Both the position numbers and the translations under genes were made by a program. Below, in pieces: positions 41,852-56,523 of a stretch of DNA of 64,000 bases. Source of the stretch: Grifola frondosa (taxonomy: Eukaryota > Basidiomycota > Agaricomycetes > Polyporales > Grifolaceae); assembly GCA_001683735.1 (NCBI GenBank), contig LUGG01000014.1:1178001-1242000 (forward strand), given 5' to 3'. A model generated the notes under the pieces. It saw nothing but the letters and a program-made list of their open reading frames with translations. It was not told the origin of the DNA and made no database searches. The first letter of the stretch is position 1, and each line of letters starts with the position of its first letter.

Positions 41852-44465
41852 CTATTCCGACAGTGCAAAAGGAGGCAACTCTGGACAACTACTCCGCCGT
41901 TGCGATCGCGTATCTGCTTCGAAAATATTATCTGAAGACACTCCGTTAGGAGAATAAGAGGCGCTGGGCGATGACCTAGGTCCCTTCAGTTTGCCCATCC
42001 CATGCGGCCTTTCATAGGAGACAGGCGGATTCACGTCCATTATCTGAACATGCGGAATGGAAACTGGAGAAGTGGGAGGAGCAGAAGATGCTGTACCATG
42101 AATGAAGGAAAGGTGGTGAAGGAATGCAGGATTGGGAACAGCGATGGGAGGGTACGCCTTCCAATACTTGTACCCTGGTGGCACCTGCGTGACGGATTTC
42201 ACCGAGGGTCGACCGAGAGTCGTTCTTCTGGTGTTGACACGGAATAATGGGGATGAATTGTCCAATACGTCCGATGGTCCCTCGACAACAGTAGGCAGCT
42301 CCCCCTTTCGAGCCGATACGGAAGAAACTCGGTGTTGGCCCCCCAAGGTGCTTTCAGAGAAGATTCTTTGGGAGATTGACCACTTCTGCTCCTTTGGAGG
42401 TCCCGACCAGAACGTCTGGACCGAGTGTCATCCGAAGCCGCTGACAGAGCATGTGAACTGGCCGTCCGGGTGGAGTGCGAGGAGTCGCGATAGGCGGAGC
42501 GGGTGGTCAAGTAGGAATCGTGCGCAGAGTATGTCAGATACGTCGAGGGGGCTATCGATGCCGGCGACCAAGCTTTGGTATCCTTTCTAGTTTTCCTAGA
42601 TGGCGGGCGGATGATGTCTGATCCGATGATGGACGAGGGAATGGTCCTGGATCCTCTAATCGATTCTTCCGCCTCAATAACCACTTGAACTTGAGGACGA
42701 TCTCGAAGTGGTTTCACAACTGGTCCCACTTGAATGACTGGCTGATCAAATCTTTCAGCGTATTGTGCCTGCAAAGGGAGTATCTGATGAGACCCGGGGG
42801 CGCTCTCCTCGGGGAGGAATCTCCAACCAATCCTTGCGGGGGCACTATAAGGTAATGACGATAGATGGATGCCAAGGTTATAGTGATCGCCAACCAAAGC
42901 TTGTGTTCTGTGCTCATGATTTTTGACGATGGCATCTGAGTTCCGACCGCTACTTTCTCGCGTCCGCGAGATACGGACATCGGCATTTGGACTCCGAGAC
43001 TGGGTCGACACGACACAAACAGAAGTAGTGGAGATCTTTCCATCAAGATTTTGTATTGAAGGGAGGGTACGATAATTGAAGACGGCTGATAACATTATAC
43101 ATTAGCAATCGTATGATGAGCGTTACTGATATACTTACCAAGAACTAATAAGGATCCGACACTGACCGGGATAAATTGAGAGAGAACGCTTCCATGAACA
43201 GCAATTGGGATCAGAGCAAGGATATCGACAATTATAAGGCTCTCTGCCTTGGCAGCGTCATGGCTGACTAAGACGGCGGTAAAGTTGGACAGACGGCAGG
43301 GTCGAGATAAAGTCAGTGATATCAGCCGTCCTGCAACATACAGCTCGAGGAGTAGAAAGCTGATCGAACGTGAAACTGAGGTAGACAGGACACTATCCAG
43401 CGTCTTGAGCCCATTAGAGTAATCAGAATTAGAAGTTTACGCACTGTTGTCGATCACATATCGAGATTCCAAGTTGGGGAACGAAGTCGAGCGTTCCAGT
43501 GTTTGTAGCATTAAAAGCAAAGACAAATACTATCATAAAGTTAGCTGACAGCCTCCATACCCTAGCATTGAAACTACCTAAAGCAATGAACATCCCTGAC
43601 CACAGCGTACATCTCTCCAAGTTTTTGATACCCCGTCGCTGCAGTTCAAAACTCAGCAGGAGAAGACCGGCCAATCGTCCCGCCTGGGATGCCATACCAC
43701 CCCAAGCAACAACGAACGCTATGATGAAAAAGGTAACGTCGTAAGACAGATACAGGAGCTCATTATATCACATGACACATACTACATCCCGTGCGTCCGC
43801 CTGTTGAGCTGAATGCGAGGAGGGAACAAAATTGCGCAAAACTGGCAAATACAAAGCAGATGTTCAGCGCGAACGTGCAAGGATCATCGTCCATACTGCG
43901 ATTGTGGGAAGGATCTTCTCGACGTACTCCATCCTGTGGCTGGAAGGATTGCTGCCTATGCGAGAACGGAGGTTTCTCAGGATCTGCAGGTTGGTTGGAT
44001 CGGTGTAATCTCTGTCCAAAAACAGCTGGGACTGCAGCATTCCTGGAACAGGTACCTAATGAAGTTCGAACGTATGATATGAGCGAGACTGCTCAAGAAC
44101 ACCCATCCGAGAAAGAAGGCTGCAACGATACGACTAGGAGCCGTGTTAATGAAGATATGGAAACGTGGCAGCTGATCAACTTTACTTACAAATCAGGATG
44201 GACGATGTATTCCTCCACAGACGAACTCTGCTGGGCTTGTAAAAAGGCCGTCTGCTGAATCACAGTCGCATTCGACATCCGCGCTCAATGGGACAAGCAA
44301 CGCCTGTTTTAACGCAAAATTGGACCAGCCTCCGAGAAGAACTTCAGTCCAGCTGGAAATGATAGAGACCTGCTCTGATGAATGGTGTGGCAATCGACGT
44401 GAAGAAGAGTTTCCAGCCCAGATGGGACCCTCTGGTGATGGCGGTACGGGAAGCAACCAAAACAA
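41852..44465 (-). CDS. Unidentified multi-pass membrane protein with disordered C-terminus
   Basis: Minus-strand multi-exon gene whose 3' end (..RSSCPELPPFALSE) lies at 41852. Hydrophobic segments in order: INTAPSRIVAAFFLGWVFLS (about 44140), VTFFIIAFVVAWGGMAS (about 43730), ANFMIVFVFAFNA (about 43530), SISFLLLELYVAGRLISLTL (about 43350) and IIVDILALIPIAVHGSVLSQ (about 43200). They are followed by a long Ser/Arg/Thr-rich, probably cytosolic tail (42960-41852) with SHSTRTASSHALSAASDDTR. A one-base frame change near 42335 joins the two parts of the tail. The start is uncertain: competing frames exist between 44200 and 44470, and 44465 is only the upstream limit. I do not recognise the family. 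Divergent from TRA1; its downstream side now carries the Ty3 insertion. Confidence 0.5.
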
Positions 44466-44721
44466 TCATTTCGATTCATTTCGAGACTGAAACTATTTGC
44501 GACACATAGCTCTCATAGCTGATCAACCGGCGCTTGAATGGGATTGTGTCACGCTTTGTCACACTCACGTGTGATTCCTATTAAGAGGATTCGACTTGTT
44601 CCCGCTCGGTGCGCTCCATTGACCTCGTCCATCTCTTCGAATCCGACAGTACCAGACACTCTATAAAAGACTTTCTAAGAATCCCTTTCTGTGATAGTCG
44701 TCCATATGGTATACGCCCGTC

Positions 44722-47700
44722 ATGGATTTGAACACGCCACAGTTGACCACAGCCGCAGACCTGGAGATGCGTGCTGCTCGTGTGGCTGACCCCGGTACAG
44801 GTGCGCTAACATTTCCTCATATTTCCTGCAACATAATGACTATTTCTTCTTAGATCTGAAAACTAAGTATGCGGTTGCTTGCGAGCTCAGAGAAATGATC
44901 GATACTGTCCGGGATGCAGACTCCACACGCGTCCTTCCCCATATGATCCCATCCTTCTCGAGATCCTTAGGTCGGGCGAGGTTTCATTCCAGAAGGATAG
45001 CTTGGAGCATCAATTCCGTCATGGCTTGCTCGAAATTTTGCACCGCATTCCACTCACCGAGGTCATACGGTCGCAAATTCTTCCTCTCTTTCACGGGATG
45101 CTCTATGTCTTGCGCAACGACAACGAGGAGAATGCCGCCATTTGCTGCAAGACGATAGTTGAGCTCGCCCGCACCTTTAGAGCTCTGAACGAAGAGCTTC
45201 TGGCCGAATTCGCCGCAATTGTACAACAACTCCTCCATAACGTTCCTTCCTTGGTCATCGACACACTCTCAGAAGATTCTCTCCCTCTAAATTCGAATGT
45301 TATGCTCCCGGCTACGCGCAGCTTCAAAGTTCTTAGCGAAGTTGGTTTCGTGATGGTGACGTTTTTGCAGACCAATCGTGCGCTGGTCTCTCCAGTCGTA
45401 CAAGCAACGCTTCCAATGATCATCGATGTCATAACTCTTCAATCGTCTGTTCAGAAGAAAGCTAGGGAGGATTATGAAGCTATGGGCGATTTTTGGTCTG
45501 GAATGGCTACCACCATGGAGAATTCGCAGGCTTATACGGACTTCATCACGGCCCAAATCAAGCTCTTGTCCTCTTTAGCATTCCTCACGAGGGCTTGGGG
45601 AGCAGTATGATGCGCACGGCGAAGTTTTGATTCTCACTGGTCTACGGCTTTTACAGGATTGTCCTAAAACGGCCATAAGCGCTCGAAGGTATAGTGATTC
45701 GATATCGAATTGTGTATGGGTGTTCTAAAATGAAATGTGATAGGATCTAATGTTAGTCTTCAAGCACCTTATGGGCACATCTCACAGGCGGGCTCTGCTG
45801 CCACATGTTGACAAGCTTTACCATGAACGAGTACTTTTGGGTACGGGTATTGGTAGTCACGAATCTCTACGGTGTGTACTTGTGTTGCCAGCCAATTATT
45901 TGCTATCGATCTAATATATTTCTCGTTTAGTTCGCATGCCTTCAGCTGTGTCGCTGATCTCCTACATCATCTCCGAGGTGATCTGACATCCTCTCAGCTC
46001 ACCCAAATTTGTCTCGTCTACCTGCGACATCTTCATAATCCCTGCTACTCAAACCACCTCCATGTGCTGTCTGCTAAAATGATCTACAATCTCATCGAAG
46101 TCATTCTTGCGAAAGATACCCACAAGGGGCTGTGCGGATCCTCAGCGTACTGTTGGATTCTAGCGTGGATAAGATCGAGTCCTTGGCAAATGTGCAGGCT
46201 GAGATGATGGGTAAGGTCGACAAATCTCAGAAAGCTGCGAGCCAATACGATGATTTCGTCGTCATTGAAACATCGAAGACAATAATGGCTGCATCTTATG
46301 CCACCGAGAAGCCAGAGGATGCCATAAACGGTGCGTGCTACTCCCACTGCATCACATCTGCACTCATTGTTTGAAAGACTACCGCACCCTCTATCGTACT
46401 CTTCTGCATGGCTTTCGACATATTTTAATTGGGATGAAGAAATGCGACGCCCCCGTTCCCGACGGGGCCATCATATCCCGTCTATTTGAAGGTTGTCTGC
46501 GTTGCCTTCCCCTCGTTGAAGGTGAAACCCGTGATGCGAACGATGCCTTGGATTGGCTAGCGAGTGTATTATGCGAGACGAATTTGCACGTCTTTCAAGA
46601 GGTTTGGACGCAGAAGATGACATTCTACTTTGAAGCCTCGGAGAAGCGACCAATTCTAATGCACATTGTTAATTCTCTATACGGGCGGGAGGCTGTGTCA
46701 CCCACCTTGATGGCTATCGTTTTGCGCTTTCTGATCGACAGACTTCCTCAATTAGGAGAGTACGACGACCAAACCGCCGCGGTTGCAATCAGGATGTTCA
46801 AGATGACGTTCAATGCCGTCACTTTATTTCCCCAGACGAATGAGCCCATACTGGCTTCTCATCTAGGAAAGCTCATTATGGATTGCTTCCCTCTTGCAGC
46901 CAACGCTTCCAAACCTTCAAACTACTTCTTCCTCCTGCGATCACTTTTTCGATCTATAGGGGGAGGGGGCGGGAGATACGAGTTACTCTACAAGGAGGTC
47001 CTACCACTCTTGCCCGAGATGCTCGAATGCCTCAATCGCCAGCTACAATCCTCGGCAGAAAATAGAGATCTAATCGTAGAACTCTGCCTCACAGTTCCCC
47101 TTCGATTGACACATCTCCTTCCATATCTCACATATCTCATGCAGCCTCTTGCCTTAGCCTTGCGCGGGACTTCGGAATTGGTTTCTCAGGGTCTCCGCAC
47201 TCTGGAGCTCTGCATCGACAATCTCACACCAGATTTCCTTGATCCCACGCTGAACACGGTGCTCAGGGAGTTGATGGAGGCACTACACAACCATCTACGG
47301 CCATTGCCTGCCAATCACCACCATGCTCATACCACTATCCGAATCCTAGGCAAATTAGGTGGTCGGAATCGGAAGCTGTTAGAGAAAGAACCTGCGCTGC
47401 GATATCGTATTTACGCCGATCCCCTCAAAGCTCGCGTCTCCATCGGGGGACAAGCCGAGAGTATTGAGCTTACACCAATCTCGCAAGTGGCACATCGTAG
47501 TCTGAGCTCGGTGAAGGCAAATGCACCTTACCGCGTTCATGCTTACAACTACTTGGAAAGTTGTTTGGCGCTGCTCTTGTCTGAGGTATGAGCCTTTTAT
47601 TGTTAACATTCATGTCTCTTACTCATCTATTACAGGGTGTAAAGGGCCGTGATCGGGAGGAAATTTTTACCAGATGTCTGGAGGGAATGTATGATGCAAC

Positions 47701-50700
47701 TCATCTACCCGAGGTACAAGGGAAAGCGGAGAAAACCCTCCTGGAGGTGTCTCGCTTTGTTTTCAGCACGGAGATTCGGAGACTTTCGGCGAAGGACGAT
47801 CCTTCAATCAGGAGGTTTCCCAGCCCTCTTTTCTCTTGCTACCTTGATTCCCTTTCGTATTGTCTTGCGCGAGAGGACACCGAAGAAGCGGAGATGGGCA
47901 AAGAACTAGTGGCCGCTTTCCTCCGTGATCTGGTGGGGATGACCAGCGGGCCAGATGTGTCCTCTCAAGACATCGTGGCGCCTCTACACCAATTGGCTAG
48001 CCGATTCAGCTCGCTTTGTCTCGATAATTCAGCGGTTCGACGAAGTGCCGGTTGCTCAGGAATCAAAATCATGACCTCTATTCCCAGCCTAGGAGTGAAA
48101 TGGGTCCATGATCGGGAGCAGGAGCTCCTCCGTACCTTACTACACGTCTTAAAGGACATGCCTTATGACCTCCCTCGAGAGGTCGAGGAAGTCACCGATG
48201 TCCTCTTCCGCGTTGTACGGGCAAGCGATATGGATTCGCTCAACAACGGCGACAATGATGTCACTCGAAGGGAGAAGCATACAAACCTGGTATCAATATT
48301 CTTCTCGGAGCTATCGAATGCCAGCGCTATTGTACGTAAGGCAGCTCAGCGATGCATCGATTTAGTCGCAGAACTCAGCGGTCAACCTGCCTACGACCTT
48401 CTCGTACCTCACCGGGAGCGCATGTTAACGTCGATTTATACCAAACCTCTCAGGGCACTCCCATTCCCACTCCAAGTGGGCATGATAGAGGCGGTGCGAT
48501 ACTGCATCAGCCTTCAGCCTCCTCTCCCGGACCTCAATGACGAATTAATGCGGCTTCTTCACGAGGCACTTGCGTTAGCGGATGCAGATGATGCCGCTCT
48601 TTTAGGGAGGAGCAATCAGCGGCAAGGGAGCATAGAGATCATCAAGCTTCGGGTAGCATGTATCAAGTTGCTTACAGCTTCTATGCCTTTGACCGACTTC
48701 TTCTCTAAGCAACACCAGACTCGTCAGAGGTGAGCCATGTAATCCATCAATCCCTAACTCTATCGACTAAACTTATTTTCCCCAGAGTAACAAGCGTTTA
48801 TTTCAAATCTCTATATTCGCCTACGCCCGAAGTCAAGGAGGTGGCTCATGAAGGTCTTCGCATGGTCCTCACGCATCAAAGCAGACTCCCGAAAGAGCTG
48901 CTGCAGACTGGATTGCGACCCATTCTGATGAATCTAGCCGATCCTAAGCGGTTATCCATTCCCGGATTAGAAGGATTAGCTCGATTATTAGAGCTTTTGA
49001 CGAATTACTTCAAAGTCGAGATCGGTCACAAGTTGCTCGATCACTTCCGTATCGTTGCCGATCCTCAGATGCTGCAGGCCTCATCAAGGATGCCCCTCAT
49101 GGAGAATGAAGGTATCACCAAATTGGTCTGCTTGGCCAATATTTTCCACCTTCTTCCATCCGCTGCGAATATATTCCTCGAGAACCTTGTCAATGCGATC
49201 GTCCAAACGGAGTCGGCACTGCATTTTTCAGGAGAAACCCATTTTCCGCACCATTGGCCAAGTATCTCGATCGATATCCGGGAGAGGCTGTAGATTTCTT
49301 CATGAAGCACCTCCCTTTTCCCATGCATATTCGCACATTGAGGAGCATCCTACGAGGAAGCCTCGCGCCCAATCTCCTCCGGGAGCTCGTTTCTCGGACG
49401 TCGAATCTTATCACTGAGTGTTTCGGAGCCAAGGATTCTAATCTCATCTTGCCGGGGCTGCTGCTTTGCTCAGATCTGGCCGACGTCGTTCCGCGCTGGC
49501 TGACGGAGCATACCTGTGTCATAGATGCCATCCTCATCTTATGGAACACAGAGCCGTCTCCTAAAGAATCTTCCAATATCTCTCTCGGGGAATTGAACCA
49601 GAGGTGTTCACTGGTATTCTCTTTGCTTAAGAAGGCTGTGCAAGAGTCGCCGCGGATCGATATCCTTTTCGAAATGGTCACAGTGTTCGCCCGTCAGCTG
49701 CCTGTGGACTTCATCGGTGCCTCTCAATTCTTCTATCGCCATGTTGCTCTCAGTGACAGTCTCGCTTTCCGGCGGAATGTTCTTACCCGATTCCTCATAT
49801 GGTTTGAGGATCGCTCGTACTCTTGGCAGCACAAAACATTCTTCATCCAATATATTGTAACGCCGACCATACTCATTCACGCTACACGATCGGCCTCGAA
49901 GTCGGGTTTGCTAGATGACGACATTGTCCATAAAATGCATCGTTTGATCTGGCAGCCAATGATAGACGATACCGCATTCTCTGATGCCGACGACGTGTTT
50001 CGGATCGAGCTGCTTCATCTCAGCACCGTTATGGTCCAACAGTACCCCGAACTTCTTCAAGACGTCAAAAAAGAGATCATCAAATGCGCTTGGTATCACA
50101 TCACCAGTGATGATCCTATGGTCAAGTACACCGCGTACCTCTTAGCTGCGCGTTTTTTCGACGCCTTCGATGGTCCTCAAAAGTTCCTCCTCCGAGTTTG
50201 GACTGGACTTTTGAAGCCACCTCACACCGAAGGAAAGACCCTTATCAATCAAGCGCTTGATATTTTGTTACCCGTCCTGACTAGATCACAATCTTCTGAA
50301 CCTGGCTATCCTCAATGGGCTAAGACAACGCGACGGTTGCTTGCAGAGGACAGCATAGGTTTCTCACAGATAAATCTCATATATCGTTTGATCTTCCGGC
50401 AGCCCTCCCTGTTCTACCCTGTCCGGGCGCTTTTCATTCCACACATAGTCAACCATCTGACAAGGCTCGGATTATCTCCCACAGCTACAACCGAGCTACG
50501 GATCCTCTCAATCGATATATTGCAGGTCGTCTTCGATTGGGAGCAGAATACAACTTCGCTTGGTGTAGAGGCTAAGGCTATCACGCAGAGCCCCTGGATC
50601 ACGCCATTGGCTTTTCGCGAGAGTATGGTTAGCTATTTAGTCCGACTGGCAACTGCCCCACAAGACTCACAGGCAAGGGGCATTGTGATTCCCCGCGCTC

Positions 50701-53700
50701 TGTCTCTGCTGCGAGTCATTGTAGCACCATCGGGTGGAGTGATGTTACCGTGAAATTGCATTACTTTTCGCGTGCTTTGGAGCAGGTGAGTAATTTTTTT
50801 TGCCATCAGGTAGGATTGTTGACTCAAGAGATCAAAGAATGATCTTAACGATGAAGGAGCGAGGACGCAAGCTCTGGGTGCTGCCAAGGTTCTCCATATC
50901 GTATCCGCGGAGAAGAATGACGCATGGTATCGTGCCAACGTGGGGGTGCTGACACAGTTGGTCAGAAAAGGCATCTTTTCGGAGGATTATGGCCTGCAAG
51001 ACTCTTTGCATCCCGTTGTTGACTGCTTGCTCCGCCTGTATCCCCTACCCAAGGAGGATGACGACCAACAAACCGAAGTCTCCGATTTCCATGCCTTCAT
51101 CTACACCACCATTGGCGAGAACCTGCGCAATGCAGATAGTTTACGGGCTACTTCCGCCCCGATCCTGCGCGGAACATTGCTCACATTGAAGTCGGTTGTT
51201 CAAGTTGTTCCAGAGCGCATAGAGCCATTTGGTGCCACATTAATGAAACTACTCAGCAAGTTGTCGAAAGATCATGTTCATTCGTCTCCGTCTACAGCAG
51301 GCTTTGAGGTCGTCGTTCGGCTCCTTACGGCTATCCTGGAGATCAGCCATATCGCCGTTGCTCACCTTGGCGAGCAGAGGAGACTGTTGCTTCATAGCCT
51401 CGTAGCCCTGGTGGAAAAATCCAAGAGTGGAGGCTTATGTCGATATATGCTTGACATTGCGCGCGACTGGGCGATGAACAAACGAGATCCCTATCCCACC
51501 TTGAAGGAGAAGGCTAGTCTCCTGCAGAAGATGGTCGCATTCGAGATGCGTGGAGAACGAGGAGAAGCCCTATTCAACAGTTATCTGGAGCTGATATATG
51601 ACATCTACACCGATGCAAGTCTGCGTCGCAGCGATCTCACTACGCGGCTTGAACACCCCTTCTTGTTGGGCTGCCGCGCAACAGATCCCTCAATCCGAGA
51701 ACGATTCGTCGACCTGCTGGACATGAGTATTCCGCGTTCGCTTTCAGGCCGTTTGATATACATCCTTGGTGTCCAGAGTTGGGAAGCTCTTGCAGATCAA
51801 AATTGGATGTTTCTCGCGTTGCACCTCCTGCTCGGTTCAGTTGATGCTGATCTCAATCTTTCACCCACCCGCAAAGGTTCTCTAGAAATCCACGCTGGTG
51901 CCCCCTCCTTTCACTTTGGGTCGTGCTTCGTCCTTCCTTCGACCTATGCAGCGGTTGCTGTTCATTGATCCCCAAGCAGTTCACGACACCTGGGTGTCTG
52001 TCTTCGCTGCTGCCTGGCCTGGTCTTTCGAGACGAGAACAAGTTGATGTAACCCACCACATGATAGCGCTACTCAGCAAGGAGTACCTCATCAAGCAAGC
52101 AGAATTACGCCCCAATGTTATCCAAACACTCTTGGCAGGCATTCATGCTTGTTCACCTCCGATGACACTCCCTCCTCATTTGGTAAAATACCTCGCCAAA
52201 ACGTTTGGAGCGTGGCATATCGCCGCGGAAATACTGGAGTCATCACTTCGCCATGTCCGTGAGGATGAGATCCTCGTCCGCGACACTGTCTACGATTCCC
52301 TCGCTGAGATATATGCAGAACTCGCTGAAGACGATATCTTCTATGGTCTTTGGCGTCGCCGTGCATTGTTTCCCGAAACAAACGCTGGCATATCTTTCGA
52401 ACAATGTGGAATGTGGGATCAAGCTTCAAACATTTACGAGCATGCACAAAGCAAGACAAGAGCGGGTCTTCTACCTTTCTCAGAAGCGGAGTTTTGCTTA
52501 TGGGAGGATCATTGGATGCTCTCCGCCGAAAAGTTACAGAACTGGGAGACCTTGTATGATCTTGCTAATAGCGAGGGCAACAACGAACTGCTGCTGGAAA
52601 GCGCTTGGCGGATCAAGGACTGGGCGGAACCTTCAACACGAGAGGATCTGGAGCAAAGGATCAATACGCTGTCGGAAGTCGTGACACCACGCCGTCGAGT
52701 GTTTGAGGCTTCATTGCCTTACTCAAGTTACCTGGTGCTCTCGATAAAAACACTGAGTTCACCAGGATACTAGAGGATGCGATGCAGTTGTCACTTCGAA
52801 AGTGGATTAGCCTTCCTCCTTATCTATCAGCGGCCCATATTCCATTGTTGCAACACTTCCAGCAGTTTTGGAGTTGCAAGAAGCCGTCCAGATCTTTGGG
52901 TCCCTATCCACTACAAATGCGCAGAATCTTGAGAAGAAATCTTCCGACCTCAAGATGGTGCTGCAAGCTTGGCGGGAGCGCCTTCCCAATATCTGCGATG
53001 ATATCAGCATTTGGAGTGACCTTGTTGCCTGGCGACAGAATGTATTCGGTGCGATCAATAAAGCCTACATCCCTCTCATCACCAACGCGAGCCAAGGAGG
53101 GGCTGGTGCCGGTAGTACCAACACTTTCGGATACCGTGGATATCACGAGACCGCATGGATCATCAATCGGTTTGCTCACGTCGCGCGGAAGCACGAACTG
53201 TTAGACGTTTGTTTCAACTCACTGAACAAGATCTACACGCTTCCCAATATCGAGATTTCAGAGGCATTTTTGAAGCTCCGAGAGCAAGCTCGTTGCCATT
53301 ACCAGAAGCCAGGCGATCTTCAGGCGGGCCTCGAGGTGATCAACAACACGAATCTCATGTATTTCTCCCCCTCCCAAAAGGCCGAGTTCTACATTTGAAG
53401 GGATGTTCCATGCTCGATTTGTCGAACTGAAGACGCCAACCAAGCTTTTGGTCAAGCCGTCCAACTCGACATGATGCAGCCTAAGGCTTGGGCTGCATGG
53501 GGCAAATTTAACGATCGATGTTCAAGGATCTTCCGAACGATATGTCGTATGCCGCAAATGCTGTCAGCTGTTATCTCCAAGCGGCCGGACTGTACAAGAG
53601 CAGAAAGAGTCGTCCGCTTCTCATCGTGTCTTGTGGCTGTTGAGTGTGGACGATGGTACCTATTCCATCACACGCGCATTTGACACGTACAAAGGAGACG

Positions 53701-56326
53701 CTGCCTTCTGGTACTGGATCACGCTCATACCGCAACTATGTCTTTCTATGTCTCAACGTGAATTCAAGCAAGCGCGTTACATCTTGCTCAATTTAGCAAA
53801 GTTATACCCACAGGTTCGCACAATTTGTTTCCTTCCAAGATGTTACCTGATCTTTTCTTAAGGCTTTGTTCTTCACTCTTCGTACGACGAGAGAGGATAT
53901 GTCAGCAATGAAACGAGCAGCTATAGCGGCATCACAGCGGGTCTCGAATGTCAACGGTTCCCAATCTCCTGCAATTCCTGGTGATTTATCTAAGGAACTA
54001 AAACATACCATCACGTTAATGATTTTCCTACAGACAGCAGTGCTGCCATGACAAAGCCCCGGGGAGCAAGCGATGACTCAATGATCCAAGCTTCCCAAAT
54101 GAATGCTACAACAGATGCCGGACAGAATGTTCCTCGAACGTCCGAGAATGCAAGACAAACCGCCCCTGCCGAACCTCGCAATGCAGCTGATGTTACGATC
54201 GCTTATCTAACTCGCCAGTATGATCAGGTGGAAGAAGTCGTCCAGATTCTGAAGACGGCGTTCCCGCTATTGATTCTCAGCATGGAGACCGTGGTCGAAC
54301 AGATTCAGCATCGATTTAAGGCAACTCCAGATGAAGAGATATACCGGTTGACTTGCATGCTGCTACAGGATGCAACACAGGTGAGCAGTGTCCTGGTATC
54401 ATCGTATCTTCTCTGAAGTCAGTTTGATCAAGCAATATGTCACGCGGTTGCCCAATGATGACGATGGGCAGTTGAGTCCTCAAACACTTTCGAATCTTAC
54501 CAGACTGGCTATGAATCTGTCGGGAGTTAATCGTGTATGCATAATTCTCTGGTCTCGACATAAGCTCATTCTAACCAGCATTGTCGAGCAGAAACAATAC
54601 GAAGATGAGTTCTTGAAGAAAAAGCTCACTTTGTACGATTACATTCGGCGCCTTCAATCGTGGAGAGATCGATATGAACGATATCTTGATGCTCGTCCGC
54701 GCGTAGGGTCGCTTTACCTTCTAAGTCATTATCTGGTAGAATTTCAGTTCGCCAAATTTGATGAAGTGGAGGTTCCCGGGCAATACACGGAGGCAAGTCC
54801 ACTTATATCCATCGGTTGCTGTGGTATTGATCGGCAAATAGGATAAAGACAGTAATCAGAACTTCGTCAGGATTCGAAAGTTTGGTCCGAAGTTTGACAA
54901 TTGTCGATCGCATGGATACTCTTGGAGGCGCCTCACGATGCATGGAAATGACAGTTCCATACATAGCTTTGCGGTACAACTTCCGTCAGGCCGCCATTGC
55001 CGTCGTGAAGAAAGGGTCATGCAACTGTTCCGGACATTGAATTCGTGGGTCGCATATATGACATTCCCATCCCATATATTACACTAACATGACTACTAGA
55101 ACGCTGCATCGTAGGAAAGAGAGCCGAAAGCGTAATCTTCACTTCCATCTTCCGGCTGCTATCTCTCTCGCGCCAAACCTTCGTTTACTTCAAAACGATC
55201 CCTCCTACGTCACTCTTGGAGATATTTATGACCAATATTGCGAAGAAGGTGGAAACGCTAGAGAGGACCCAATGCTCGTCGTTGGCGAAAAGGCCCGCGG
55301 TGCATTGCGCGAGTTCAAGCAAAAGACGGGAAAATAGTGAGTGGCTGTCTAGAGAGTTTTGTGTATCAGTCTGAGGACGTCTTGCAGCCTACCAGGGCTG
55401 AGTATTACACCTTGAGGACGGATATGATGGATGAAGTCTTGCAAACGGTCTCGCCGGAAGATATCCTTACTCGAGTAAATTGATTTACTGAATGATCTTG
55501 CGAATATTGACACTCACTGTCTGGTCAACAGTATATGATACGTACTATGGATGGTCCTTGCGAGCTATGGCGGATGCGCAAGGAATTCGCGTCACAGATT
55601 GCGGCTTCAAGTTTTATGACTTACGCAATATGTCTCTCGAGTCGTCTGCCGTCTCGTTTCCACCTCTCCCGCACTACAGGTCAAATCGCAATGAGCGAGA
55701 TTCTTCCAGGTAATGTTGTTCAAATTATTTCGCCAGATAGGCACTGAGATATCGGATTTTAGGATTGGCCCCACAGGCTCCTGTTTTCTTCTCCAATGAT
55801 ACTGTTCCTTTCCGGCTCACCCCAAATATGCAACACTTCTTGGGGCCTGTCTTGACGGAAGGTCTCTTGGCACCGGGAATCATGACTATTGGTCGTTGCT
55901 TGACCGAACCTGATGTAAGTTACTCTATGTCTGCTGTGTGGACAGGCAGGTTAACTAGTGCGCCAGTACGAACTTGAACAATATCTGTGTTTGTTCGCCC
56001 GAGACGAAGTCATAACCTGGCTACATCAACATCACCGTGGAAAGATGCCTACTCCCATAGACTCCTCGTTCCGAAAGCAGGTTGCTACATGTATCGAGGG
56101 CGTGGTCAAGCGAGCTGAGACTATGGCATGCAAAGTCGAAAGGGAGCAGGTAATGATTTCCTACACTAGCACTGTTCACTACGCTGATTGATGACCATAG
56201 GCCGGGCAATCGACACAAAATCCTACGACGACACCTGCCACGCAGACCGTAACGAACTTGATTGGGCTAGCGACTAACCCCGTGAATTTAATGAGGATGT
56301 CAGATTTGTTCCTTCCTTGGTTCTGA
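44722..56326 (+). CDS. TRA1: Tra1/TRRAP, PIKK-family pseudokinase of SAGA and NuA4
   Basis: Giant scaffold (about 3500 residues over 11.6 kb) that recruits SAGA and NuA4 acetyltransferase complexes to activators. The start [20 protein letters not shown] lies at 44722. HEAT-repeat helices dominate to about 52000 (e.g. [24 protein letters not shown] repeats, [38 protein letters not shown]). A FAT domain follows (about 52000-54300: [57 protein letters not shown]). The PI3K-like domain (about 54850-56000: [22 protein letters not shown] region, [34 protein letters not shown]) and a short FATC ending DLFLPWF close the protein at 56326. The family lacks kinase activity. At least five one-base frame breaks occur (near 44945, 50750, 51880, 52720 and 53395), and the pieces remain colinear. 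Confidence 0.93.
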
Positions 56327-56523
56327 AAGGACTACCCTTCACTTTTCTCTGTATATGTATACCACCGACAGTTGGATGTATTGTACTTGTGCTAGATTGA
56401 TTTCCAGTTGATCAAAATACCACCACCGCATAATTTCCAAGCGAGTCTCCGGCGGCAATGGCTACATACGATGAAAACCCTCTGTCTGCCGAAAAGTGTT
56501 GATATGCGCCTCGCTCGCTACCA